NCBI GenBank assembly: GCA_900489925.1
Contig: UEHQ01000023.1
Coordinates: 207-38,870 of the forward strand
Length of the DNA stretch: 38,664 bases
Source of the DNA: Hyphomicrobiales bacterium
GTDB taxonomy: Bacteria; Pseudomonadota; Alphaproteobacteria; Rhizobiales; Rhizobiaceae
Direction: 5' to 3'
Positions 31,770 to 38,664 of the stretch are shown one piece after another. The translations under genes and the position numbers were made by a program. Under the pieces are notes generated by a model. That model saw nothing but the letters and a program-made list of their open reading frames with translations. It was not told the DNA's origin and did not search any database. The number at the start of each line of letters is the position of its first letter. Within the stretch, counting starts at the first letter, position 1.

Positions 31770-33185
31770 ATGACCAGCATCGAAATCGCACCCGACAAGC
31801 CGTCGGTTTTTCGTCTTTTCTCCCGACCCCTCCTGCCTGCCACGCTGATGCTGGGTGGTGGCGTCACGCTCTACGCGGTCGAGACGTACATCACGGCAAC
31901 CATCGCCCCGTCGATCGTGCGGGATATCGGCGGCCTCTCGCTGCTTTCATGGATGACCACGCTTTACGTTGCTGCAGCGGTCCTCGGCTCGATCTTCGTG
32001 GCGATGCGGCCGCGGGGCACCGGCCTGCGCAGCGTCTATGTGGCCGGCGCGCTGGTGTTCGGCGCCGGCAGCCTGATCTGCGCCGCAGCGCCCGTCATGG
32101 CGGTCGTCCTCGCCGGTCGTGCGGTTCAGGGGTTTGGCGCGGGCGTGCTTGCCGGCCTCGCCTATGCCTTCATCCGCTTCGCCTACCCCGAACCGCTCTG
32201 GCGCAAGGCCTCGACGCTCTACGCCGCCATCTGGGGCGTATCGACCCTTCTCGGCCCGACGCTTGGCGGATTGTTTTCCGAGGGTAGCGCGTGGCGCCAT
32301 GCATTCCTGCTGATCGTGCCGCTCGGCGTGGTGATGGCGGCGCTTGCTCCCTGGCTTCTGCCGCCTGCCGATGACGACCGGGCGCACGGCAAGACCCCCA
32401 TCCTGCAGATCGGCCTTCTGCTGGCTGCCGTGCTCTTGGTCAGCCTTGCCGGCACCATCGACGAGACCCAATCCAAGGCGATGCTGGTCGGCGCCTCGAT
32501 CATTGCCATCGTGACGATGATCGTGCTTGAGCGCCGCAGCGCCAACCGCCTGTTGCCCTCAGGGGCGTTTACGCTCTCCAAGCCCGTCGCCCGCGTCTAT
32601 CTCACCATGTTCCTGCTGCTACTGGTGCTGACGAGCGACATCTACATTCCCTACTTCCTGCAGGTCCTCCATGCCGTCACGCCGCTGATCTCCGGCTACC
32701 TGACCGCACTCGTGGCGCTCGGCTGGACATTTGCCGCCTTCTTCAGCGGCACGCTCTCGGGCAAGCGTGCCAGCAACGCCATCGTGATCGGCTGCGTGGT
32801 CGAAACCGTTGCGGTCGCCTCGCTGACGATCTTTCTCGCCAGGGACAATCAGGCGACCGAGCTATCGCTCCTCGGGCCGGCCGTTGTCGGCATGTTCATG
32901 ATGGGCTTTGGCGTGGGCCTTGGATGGGCGCATCTGGTGACGAAGGTTCTGCGACTGGTTCACAGCGCCGAGCAGGACAAGGCTTCGGCGGCGATTTCCA
33001 CCGTGCAGTCGCTCGGCAGCGCCTTCGGCGCGGCCATTGCCGGCGTCATCGCCAATAGCACCGGCCTGCTTGATCCCGGTGGCATCGCGGGCAGCATGTC
33101 CGCCGCCCACTGGCTCTACATCATCATGGCGCTGCCAGGCCTGATCACGATCGCTGCGTCGATGACGCTCAAAGACGCAGCATGA
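31770..33185 (+). CDS. MFS drug-efflux-type transporter (DHA2/EmrB-like)
   Basis: This 471-residue inner-membrane protein has about 14 hydrophobic segments. It carries the antiporter-type motif AGRAVQGFGAGVLAGLAYAF and, at the fifth helix, GVSTLLGPTLGGLFSEGSAWR, the usual motif C region of drug-proton antiporters. The substrate is unknown. Its promoter region is shared with the divergent SufR-like regulator and carries two operator copies, so repression by that regulator is likely. The 3' end overlaps the convergent quinone oxidoreductase gene by 17 bp. Confidence 0.88.
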   Translation: MTSIEIAPDKPSVFRLFSRPLLPATLMLGGGVTLYAVETYITATIAPSIVRDIGGLSLLSWMTTLYVAAAVLGSIFVAMRPRGTGLRSVYVAGALVFGAGSLICAAAPVMAVVLAGRAVQGFGAGVLAGLAYAFIRFAYPEPLWRKASTLYAAIWGVSTLLGPTLGGLFSEGSAWRHAFLLIVPLGVVMAALAPWLLPPADDDRAHGKTPILQIGLLLAAVLLVSLAGTIDETQSKAMLVGASIIAIVTMIVLERRSANRLLPSGAFTLSKPVARVYLTMFLLLLVLTSDIYIPYFLQVLHAVTPLISGYLTALVALGWTFAAFFSGTLSGKRASNAIVIGCVVETVAVASLTIFLARDNQATELSLLGPAVVGMFMMGFGVGLGWAHLVTKVLRLVHSAEQDKASAAISTVQSLGSAFGAAIAGVIANSTGLLDPGGIAGSMSAAHWLYIIMALPGLITIAASMTLKDAA

Positions 33186-34164
33186 TCTTGCCGATATGGC
33201 TGCTGGTTTCCATCAGCTTGTGAGCCTCGACGACATCGTCGAAGGCAAAGGTCTTGTAGATGACGGGCGCGAGCTTGCCGGAGTCGAGAAGCGGCCAGAC
33301 CTGCGACAGAAGATCGTCGCGGATGGCGCGCTTCTCTTCCGCGGTGCGCGGGCGCAGCGTCGAGCCGGTCACCGTCAGGCGCTTGGTCATGATGGGGCCG
33401 AGATTGACCTTCTCCGCCACGGCGCCACCGAGAAAGGCGATGATGGAAAGGCAGCCATCCCTGGCGAGCGAAGCAAGGTTCTTCTCGAGATAGGCCGCGC
33501 CGATCATGTCGAGGATGATATCGACGCCGTGTCCGGTTTCGGCCTTGATCACTTCGGCGAAATTCTCGCGCTTGTAGTTGATCGCGCGCTTGGCGCCGAG
33601 CTTCACGCAGGCGTCGCATTTTTCGGTGGTGCCGGCCGTCGCATAGACCTCGGCGCCGAACGCTCGCGCCAGCTGGATCGCGGTGGTGCCGATGCCGCTG
33701 GTGCCACCGTGGATCAGAACCTTTTCACCCTCGGTCAAACCGGCCATCTGGAACATGTTGGCCCAGACCGTGAAGTAATTCTCGGGAAGCGCTGCGGCCT
33801 TTACCGCGTCATAGCCCTTCGGATAGCGCAAGGCTTGGCCAGCGGGCAGAACGCAATATTCGGCATAGGCGCCGCCATTCGCGAGACCGCAAACCTTGTC
33901 GCCGATGGCATAGCCGCTGACGCCGGGTCCGATCGCCACCACTTCGCCGGCGAGCTCGAGGCCCAGGATCGGGCTTGCGTCCTTTGGCGGCGGATATGTG
34001 CCCTGCCGCTGGGCAACGTCGGGCCGGTTGATGCCGATTGCCTCGGTGCGAACCAGGATCTGCCCCTCACCTGCAACGGGCAACGGCCCGGTGACAATGT
34101 TCATGGCCTCCGGCGGGCCAAAGCTCGGCAGAGCGACAAAGCGCATTTGCGCAGGCAACGACAT
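33169..34164 (-). CDS. NAD(P)H:quinone oxidoreductase (PIG3-like medium-chain reductase)
   Basis: This 331-residue zinc-independent medium-chain reductase has the nucleotide-binding motif VLIHGGTSGIGTTAIQLA (about residues 149-166), the quinone reductase core (NRPDVAQRQGTYPPP, LGLELAGEVVAIG) and GVDIILDMIGAAYL. It is of the PIG3/quinone oxidoreductase group that reduces quinones or enals with NADPH in the cytosol. It lacks the structural zinc cysteine lobe of true alcohol dehydrogenases. The gene overlaps the MFS gene on the other strand by 17 bp. Confidence 0.92.
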   Translation of the reverse strand: MSLPAQMRFVALPSFGPPEAMNIVTGPLPVAGEGQILVRTEAIGINRPDVAQRQGTYPPPKDASPILGLELAGEVVAIGPGVSGYAIGDKVCGLANGGAYAEYCVLPAGQALRYPKGYDAVKAAALPENYFTVWANMFQMAGLTEGEKVLIHGGTSGIGTTAIQLARAFGAEVYATAGTTEKCDACVKLGAKRAINYKRENFAEVIKAETGHGVDIILDMIGAAYLEKNLASLARDGCLSIIAFLGGAVAEKVNLGPIMTKRLTVTGSTLRPRTAEEKRAIRDDLLSQVWPLLDSGKLAPVIYKTFAFDDVVEAHKLMETSSHIGKIMLRL

Positions 34165-34233
34165 GATCCCGACTCCTCATTCTGAATCATGAGATAGTTC
34201 AGCTTCAGGAGGTTGAGAAGGCCGGATTTGCCA

Positions 34234-34251
34234 GAGGCGTCAATTCGCCTC
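34234..34251 (-). terminator. Hairpin straddling the stop codon of the EAL-GGDEF gene
   Basis: GAGGCG (34234-34239), TCAATT and CGCCTC (34246-34251) form a 6-bp stem whose loop contains the TGA stop. No T-run follows on the minus strand, so a terminator function is weakly supported. Confidence 0.3.
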
Positions 34252-36045
34252 GCCTAGCAGATGGAAGACCAATCCTTCGGCGCTTTCCTTCGCTTGCGCC
34301 TTGATATGGGCGATGGCGGCACTGACGCGATTGATATCGTCGAGCACCAGCCCTTCCGGCAACTCCAGCACGCCGATCGAGCAGCGCATCAGCGGGAAAA
34401 ACGCCTCGGCGCCGGCGCGGTCATGGCCGCGAATCCGACCGGCGGCGCGGTCGAGGTCGGAATAGAGATCGAGGACATCGTCGTGGAAATCGCTGATCAG
34501 GCGATCGAGGATTTCCGTGAGTTCCTCCCTCGTCCAGCCGTGCACGCCGATGAAGAAGTCATCGCCGCCGACGTGACCGAGAAAGTGGCGCTCGGCAAAG
34601 AAGTAGCGTCGCATCAAGGCAGCAAACAGCGAGATCGCGTGATCGCCGAGATGGAAGCCGTAGGCATCGTTGAACGGCTTGAAGTTGTCGAAGTCGCAAT
34701 AGCAGAAGTGGCGCGTCTCATCCCCGTCACGACTGGATTCACGCATGAAGTCGCGGATCGCGTGATTGCCGGGAAGACCGGTCAGCGGGTTCTGGTCCTG
34801 CGCGGTCTTGAGCTTCTTCTCGTTCATGACCTTGATGAGCGAGGCGGCGGACACCACGCCGGCATAGCGCATGTTTTCCGTCAGGAGCAGGCAGTTGCTG
34901 CCTTCCATGTTGGCGAAGATCGCCATTAGCTGTTCGGCATCCGAATCCAGGCCGACGATCGGCGCCATCTCGACGAAATGCGAGATGGTGCGCTCATAGA
35001 CCTTGTTCTTCAGGAGATCACGCCCGAACGGCTGGTAGATGTATTCCTTCAGGTGGCGCTCGTGGAGAATGCCGCGCGGCTCGCCGTTCGCATTGAGAAC
35101 CGGGAAATAGGCTTGGTGCGGATTACGGCGGAACAGCTCGAAGACACTGTCGATTGTGTCGTTCTCGTAGACTGTCGGCAGCATTTCGATCTGCTTGCGG
35201 ATCAGGATTTCGTCGAGCGACTGAGTGTTTCGCTTGCTCTTGCCAAGGTCCTGCAGGTGGGGAAAGGAAGGCTGCAGCTCGGTAAGGTGCGTCGTCGGTC
35301 GGGAAATGAACCAGCCCTGCACGAGATCGACGCCGTATTCGCGGCAGGCAATGAACTCCGCCTCGGTCTCGATGCCTTCCGCGATCACGCGCGTGCCAAG
35401 CACGTGGGCGATGTGAACGATGTTCTTCAGCAGGTGACGCTTGCGTGGATTGCTGTCCATGTCGGCGATGAAGAAACGGTCGATTTTCAGATAGTCAACC
35501 GGATGGTCGCACAGGAGCTTCATCTCGCCGTGGCCAACGCCGAAGTCGTCGATCGCGAGCTTGAAGCCGCGCTTACGCAACAGCGAGACGAGCGCTTCAA
35601 ACTCGGGAACGCTGGTGTTGTCGAAGCGCTCGGAAAACTCAAAGCAGATCGACGATGGCGGGATATTGGCGAGCTTCAGGTGCTGCAGCAGATTTTCAAC
35701 CAGCCGCTCGCCATGGGGAATGAGGCGGACGTCGAGGTTGAGGAACAGCGTGGCATTGGCAAAGTTTGGAAGGGCCGCGAATTTCGCCAGCGCCCGGCTT
35801 GCGACCATCTGCTCCAATTGCAGCAGCTGATCGTGCCGGTGGGCCTCGTCCAGGATCTCCAGCGGAGAATTGAACCCCAGGCGCTCCTGCCCCCGCATGA
35901 GCGACTCGTAACCGAAGGCGATGCCGGTGCCCGCCTCCACGATCGGCTGAAAGGCATTTTCAACGACAAGCTTGGCAAGCGTTACGATCTGATCGCTCGC
36001 AAAGCGACGAACAAGAGCCGGTTCGACGGCGGCAGCCAAAGACAT
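34240..36045 (-). CDS. EAL-CBS-GGDEF cyclic-di-GMP signalling protein
   Basis: This 601-residue protein has, in order, an EAL phosphodiesterase domain (about residues 20-260), a CBS-pair region (about 280-405) and a GGDEF domain (about 415-570). In the EAL domain the signature reads ESL (Glu47), with Asn103, FEFSE (Glu136, Glu139), DDFG (Asp166-Asp167), KIDR (Lys187), AEGIE (Glu223, Glu226) and Gln243, so most catalytic residues remain. The GGDEF motif reads GGDDF (493-497), a tolerated variant. No membrane segment is seen. The ATG at 36045 has GGAG 6 nt upstream; the longer ORF starts with GTG. It could make, break or bind cyclic-di-GMP; the balance is unknown. Confidence 0.9.
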   Translation of the reverse strand: MSLAAAVEPALVRRFASDQIVTLAKLVVENAFQPIVEAGTGIAFGYESLMRGQERLGFNSPLEILDEAHRHDQLLQLEQMVASRALAKFAALPNFANATLFLNLDVRLIPHGERLVENLLQHLKLANIPPSSICFEFSERFDNTSVPEFEALVSLLRKRGFKLAIDDFGVGHGEMKLLCDHPVDYLKIDRFFIADMDSNPRKRHLLKNIVHIAHVLGTRVIAEGIETEAEFIACREYGVDLVQGWFISRPTTHLTELQPSFPHLQDLGKSKRNTQSLDEILIRKQIEMLPTVYENDTIDSVFELFRRNPHQAYFPVLNANGEPRGILHERHLKEYIYQPFGRDLLKNKVYERTISHFVEMAPIVGLDSDAEQLMAIFANMEGSNCLLLTENMRYAGVVSAASLIKVMNEKKLKTAQDQNPLTGLPGNHAIRDFMRESSRDGDETRHFCYCDFDNFKPFNDAYGFHLGDHAISLFAALMRRYFFAERHFLGHVGGDDFFIGVHGWTREELTEILDRLISDFHDDVLDLYSDLDRAAGRIRGHDRAGAEAFFPLMRCSIGVLELPEGLVLDDINRVSAAIAHIKAQAKESAEGLVFHLLGEAN

Positions 36046-36187
36046 GCCGATCTCCACTGTGACTTATTGTTTTGCGCAGGGAACTTGCTGGAGAAGAGTC
36101 AACGAACGCTTTCCCCAATGTGAAACTTTTATGAAAGGTGCATTGGCCGCAGCATCGCAACCGTGGTGGTGTGGTCGGCGGTCAGGA

Positions 36188-36421
36188 TCAGGCCGAGCGA
36201 CGATGCGCTGCCTCATGATCGGCAAACATATCGGCAACGCACTTGCGTTCGCCGTGGGCATAGTCGTTGTCGCGCGGAGCGTCGCTCATTTTCCGGGCTG
36301 CATCCCACAGGCGCAATGCCTCGCGCACCACTTCGCTGCTCGACGCGTAACTGCCGCCATCGACGGCTGCGCGGATGTCCGCTGCCTGCAACGGAGAGAT
36401 GGAAACGGTGACCATAGGCAT
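36188..36421 (-). CDS. ParD-like ribbon-helix-helix antitoxin without a partner toxin
   Basis: This 77-residue protein has a ribbon-helix-helix N-terminus (MVTVSISPLQAADIRAAVD followed by SYASSSEVVREALRLWD), as in ParD/CopG-type antitoxins, and an acidic tail. GGAGG lies 6 nt before the ATG at 36421. ParD genes are normally followed, often with overlap, by parE; here the next 142 bp on the minus strand contain no ParE-like ORF before the EAL-GGDEF gene. Upstream is a GGACAG/CTGTCC hairpin that may be its operator. It is an orphan antitoxin or a stand-alone regulator. Confidence 0.75.
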   Translation of the reverse strand: MPMVTVSISPLQAADIRAAVDGGSYASSSEVVREALRLWDAARKMSDAPRDNDYAHGERKCVADMFADHEAAHRRSA

Positions 36422-36444
36422 GACATTCCTCCCTTTACCTCGTC

Positions 36445-36460
36445 GGACAGACGACTGTCC
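36445..36460. promoter_or_regulatory. Inverted repeat upstream of the ParD-like gene
   Basis: GGACAG (36445-36450), ACGA and CTGTCC (36455-36460) form a perfect inverted repeat 24 bp upstream of the antitoxin ATG. It is a candidate ribbon-helix-helix autoregulatory site. Confidence 0.45.
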
Positions 36461-36609
36461 TATCGGGGATTCTCTATCAGCTTCAGGCAGATACCATCGG
36501 ACACCGCCGTTTCCGCGACTGCCTTGAGGTCTTTAATTTTAGACGCCACTCACATGCTTGTCAAAAAAGAAACAATCCGTGAGATGGGCCTGTGGATTGC
36601 GGGCATAAG

Positions 36610-37158
36610 TCAGCGGCGGATCGCAAGGCCGAAGGCGAGCATCGACCAGCCCTGGATCAGCAGATCGCAGGCAAGGAAAAGACCGAGAATCCGAAGGCTG
36701 TTCGCGGGCCATCCGAGGTAGATCACAACGCCGGCGAGCGCGGTGATGAGACCGCTTGCCAGCACCCAGCCCCAGCCTTTCAGCGGGCGCATGCGCCAGC
36801 CGATGAAGACGCGGAAAATGCCGGCGATCAGAAGCGCTATCGACAGGAAGAGCGTCAGCGCCGCCGATGCCAGAATGGGGTTCATCAAGGCGAAAACGCC
36901 GGCGAGCACATAGAGCACGCCACTCAATGCCCAGAACAGCACCTGCTCCCAGCTGCGCACCTGAAACGCGTGAATAAGGTAGATGACGCCGCCCGCGAGC
37001 ATGAGGATGCCGACATAGAAGACCGACACCACGGTCGCCATCGCGACATTTCCGGCGGCGATGATACCGCAGGCCAGCAGAAGCACGCCAAGCACCACGA
37101 ACCAGATCCATTTCGACCGCAGGGACGAAAAGGGCATTCCATTCGAAACTTCGGTCAT
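36610..37158 (-). CDS. HdeD/DUF308 membrane protein
   Basis: This 182-residue protein has six hydrophobic segments in three repeated pairs, with the HdeD-type loops: WIWFVVLGVLLLACGIIAAG, GILMLAGGVIYLIHAFQVR, GVLYVLAGVFALMNPILASA and GWGWVLASGLITALAGVVIY. HdeD-family proteins are associated with acid-stress operons in enterics; the function in rhizobia is unknown. GGGAGG gives 6-nt spacing to the ATG at 37158 and 3-nt spacing to an adjacent in-frame ATG at 37161. It is divergent from betI. Confidence 0.85.
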   Translation of the reverse strand: MTEVSNGMPFSSLRSKWIWFVVLGVLLLACGIIAAGNVAMATVVSVFYVGILMLAGGVIYLIHAFQVRSWEQVLFWALSGVLYVLAGVFALMNPILASAALTLFLSIALLIAGIFRVFIGWRMRPLKGWGWVLASGLITALAGVVIYLGWPANSLRILGLFLACDLLIQGWSMLAFGLAIRR

Positions 37159-37245
37159 CATGCACCTCCCGGTTGGTAAGGGAAATATGCCACAAGCAAG
37201 ATAGATGAAAAGCGATAAAAGTCGGAAAAACCGACGGTATTTTTA

Positions 37246-37265
37246 TTGATTGATCAGTCAATCAA
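37246..37265. promoter_or_regulatory. BetI-type operator
   Basis: TTGATTGA (37246-37253), TCAG and TCAATCAA (37258-37265) make a perfect 8-bp inverted repeat 30 bp upstream of betI. The arms resemble the TTGATTG element of known bet operators. Confidence 0.7.
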
Positions 37266-37295
37266 AATTAAGATGTGGTAATCCGGAGTGACTTG

Positions 37296-37895
37296 ATGCC
37301 GAAACTTGGAATGGAACCCGTGCGCCGAAAGGCGCTTGTAGATGCAGCATTGCGCGTGATCGGCGATCACGGCTCGCTGAGCGTCACCATGTCCGAGATC
37401 GCCCGGCAGGCGGGCGTTTCCCCCGCCCTTGCGCATCATTACTTCGGCAGCAAGGAACAACTGCTGATCGAGACCGTGCGCTTTCTGCTGAAGCAGTTGC
37501 GCGACGATGCAGTGGCAGCGCTCAAGGCGGCGCATACGCCACGCGAGAAGCTTTCCGCGGTGATCCGCGTGAGTTTCCAGGCCGACCAATTCGCGCCGCA
37601 GACCATTGCGGCGTGGCTTGCCTTCTATGCAGAGGCGCAGCGCTCGGAAGAAACGCGCCGCTTCCTAGTCATCTATGCCAGGCGCCTGCGCTCCAACCTG
37701 CTTGCCAGCCTGAAGGCGCTCGGACCCGCCGATGCCGCAGAACGCATCGCAGAGGGCGCGGCCGCGATGATCGACGGGCTCTATATCCGCCAAAGTCTGA
37801 AATCTGCGCCGATCAGCATCGAGGCGTCGATCTCGCTGACCGAGGACTACATCAATTCGGCGCTCGCCGCCTTTCCGAAAGGACAGAACCAATGA
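37296..37895 (+). CDS. betI: Choline-responsive TetR-family repressor BetI
   Basis: This 199-residue TetR-family protein begins MPKLGMEPVRRKALVDAAL, a BetI-type start, with the helix-turn-helix MSEIARQAGVSPALAHHYFG (about residues 29-48) and IAAWLAFYAEAQ in the ligand-binding half. BetI represses glycine betaine synthesis genes in the absence of choline. GGAG lies 7 nt before the ATG at 37296; the longer ORF begins in the promoter. Its stop overlaps the betB start as ATGA, so the two are translationally coupled. The BetI operator lies upstream. Confidence 0.95.
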   Translation: MPKLGMEPVRRKALVDAALRVIGDHGSLSVTMSEIARQAGVSPALAHHYFGSKEQLLIETVRFLLKQLRDDAVAALKAAHTPREKLSAVIRVSFQADQFAPQTIAAWLAFYAEAQRSEETRRFLVIYARRLRSNLLASLKALGPADAAERIAEGAAAMIDGLYIRQSLKSAPISIEASISLTEDYINSALAAFPKGQNQ

Positions 37896-38664
37896 CCCTC
37901 AGAGCCCAACCGAAGGCGTCGCACTTCATCGACGGCGAATATGTCGAAGACGAAGCAGGCAGCATCATCGAAAGCCTCTATCCGGCAACCGGCGAGGTCA
38001 TTGCGAGGCTCCATGCCGCAACGCCTGCCATCGTCGAGAAGGCGATCGCAGCGGCCAAGCGCGCGCAGCCGGAATGGGCAGCCATGAGCCCGACGGCGCG
38101 CGGCCGCATCCTGAAGCGAGCCGCCGACATCATGCGCGAGCGCAATCGCGAACTCTCCGAACTCGAGACGCTCGACACCGGCAAGCCGATCCAGGAAACG
38201 ATCATCGCCGACCCGACTTCGGGCGCCGACAGCTTCGAGTTCTTCGGTGGCGTGATCGCGGCCGGTCTCAATGGCTCCTACATCCCGCTTGGCGGCGACT
38301 TCGCCTATACCAAACGCGTGCCGCTCGGCGTCTGCGTCGGCATCGGTGCCTGGAACTATCCGCAGCAGATCGCCTGCTGGAAGGGTGCGCCGGCGCTGGC
38401 CGCCGGCAACGCCATGGTCTTCAAGCCTTCGGAAAACACGCCTCTTGGGGCGCTTGCCATCGCCGAGATCCTGCACGAAGCGGGGCTGCCGAAGGGCCTC
38501 TACAATGTCATCCAGGGCGACCGCACCACCGGTCCGCTGCTGGTCAATCATCCCGATGTCGCCAAGGTGTCGCTGACCGGCTCGGTGCCGACAGGCCGCA
38601 AGGTCGCGGCCGCCGCCGCCGGCAGCCTCAAGCATGTCACCATGGAGCTCGGCGGCAAGTCGCC
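37892..38664 (+). CDS. betB: Betaine aldehyde dehydrogenase BetB (3' end outside window)
   Basis: The first 257 codons of an aldehyde dehydrogenase with the BetB pattern are present: SHFIDGEYVED, NPATGEV-type YPATGEVIARL, LETLDTGKPIQET, the coenzyme-binding GIGAWNYPQQIACWK, MVFKPSENTPL, the SLTGSVPTGRKVA loop and MELGGKSP, where the sequence ends just before the expected catalytic cysteine. It oxidises betaine aldehyde to glycine betaine with NAD+, the second step of osmoprotectant synthesis from choline. The ATGA overlap with betI implies co-expression. The betC gene placed between betI and betB in Sinorhizobium meliloti is not present here. Confidence 0.95.
   Translation, partial: MTLRAQPKASHFIDGEYVEDEAGSIIESLYPATGEVIARLHAATPAIVEKAIAAAKRAQPEWAAMSPTARGRILKRAADIMRERNRELSELETLDTGKPIQETIIADPTSGADSFEFFGGVIAAGLNGSYIPLGGDFAYTKRVPLGVCVGIGAWNYPQQIACWKGAPALAAGNAMVFKPSENTPLGALAIAEILHEAGLPKGLYNVIQGDRTTGPLLVNHPDVAKVSLTGSVPTGRKVAAAAAGSLKHVTMELGGKS

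Noticed and set aside
30656..32287. Plus-strand 543-codon ORF
   Set aside because: It runs across the end of one MFS gene, the SufR-like gene and the start of the next MFS gene in the wrong frame.
1..36045. A complete LapA-LapD-LapG style system
   Set aside because: Only the adhesin and one unlinked cyclic-di-GMP protein are present; that protein has no membrane segment or LapD periplasmic domain.
36046..36187. Remnant of a parE toxin behind the ParD-like gene
   Set aside because: Frames on the minus strand give only short peptides with no ParE pattern.
37221..37235. GTCGG-AAAAA-CCGAC hairpin as a terminator
   Set aside because: No gene ends here on either strand; it lies between the divergent hdeD-like and betI genes. 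The 5-bp stem may be chance.

Overview
The window is high-GC DNA with the gene content and style of a Rhizobiales chromosome or large replicon, probably Rhizobiaceae (Sinorhizobium/Ensifer/Rhizobium type). The clues are a betI-betB pair at the right edge, a Rhizobium etli-type L-asparaginase, divergent ohr/ohrR, DUF1127, DUF1194 and TIGR03808-like proteins, and tandem YkuD L,D-transpeptidases. This placement is inference from family content; I could not search a database. I saw no rRNA, tRNA, CRISPR array, insertion sequence or prophage.

Layout. (1) 1-6496, minus strand: the first 2165 codons of a giant, probably type I-secreted adhesin that runs off the left edge. It carries eight near-identical tandem VCBS-type repeats, six of which have an exact 327-bp period. 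Long plus-strand ORFs here are shadows. (2) 6854-11244: redox and stress genes. A VOC protein and a DUF899 thioredoxin-like protein face a divergent MarR regulator across a perfect palindrome. Then comes a RES-Xre toxin-antitoxin pair, then ohr and ohrR around a textbook operator and promoter. (3) 11274-13440: a LysR regulator divergent from a DUF1127 protein, and an atypical CDF transporter. (4) 13488-19022: a BTAD/TolB/TPR regulator divergent from a secreted von Willebrand-like DUF1194 protein, two tandem L,D-transpeptidases (one Tat-type and one Sec-type lipoprotein), and an exported alpha/beta hydrolase.

(5) 19141-23404: a beta-CASP DNA exonuclease and ATP-dependent DNA ligase pair, without the helicase and phosphoesterase that often accompany them, divergent from a Tat-exported beta-helix protein. 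(6) 23540-29634: two GST-fold proteins, a LysR and a DeoR regulator, a small rhizobial-type ORF, an MmcQ/YjbR protein, a DUF4406 protein, an unrecognised six-helix membrane protein, and L-asparaginase. (7) 29835-34164: two MFS transporters flanking a SufR-like cysteine-rich regulator whose promoter holds two inverted repeats exactly 42 bp apart, then a quinone oxidoreductase. (8) 34240-37158: an EAL-CBS-GGDEF protein, an orphan ParD-like antitoxin and an HdeD-like membrane protein. (9) 37296-end: betI and a 3'-truncated betB for glycine betaine synthesis, with a BetI-type operator.

The window is a series of short, independently regulated modules, mostly divergent regulator-target pairs whose operators are visible as perfect inverted repeats. 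Convergent genes are packed very tightly, and several overlap at their 3' ends. I did not find a clearly new multi-gene system. The best second looks are the repeat mosaic and translation-start hairpin of the adhesin, the phased operators of the SufR-like regulator, the possibly leaderless MarR gene, the ligase-exonuclease pair without helicase, the CDF protein lacking the usual metal motif, and the orphan antitoxin.
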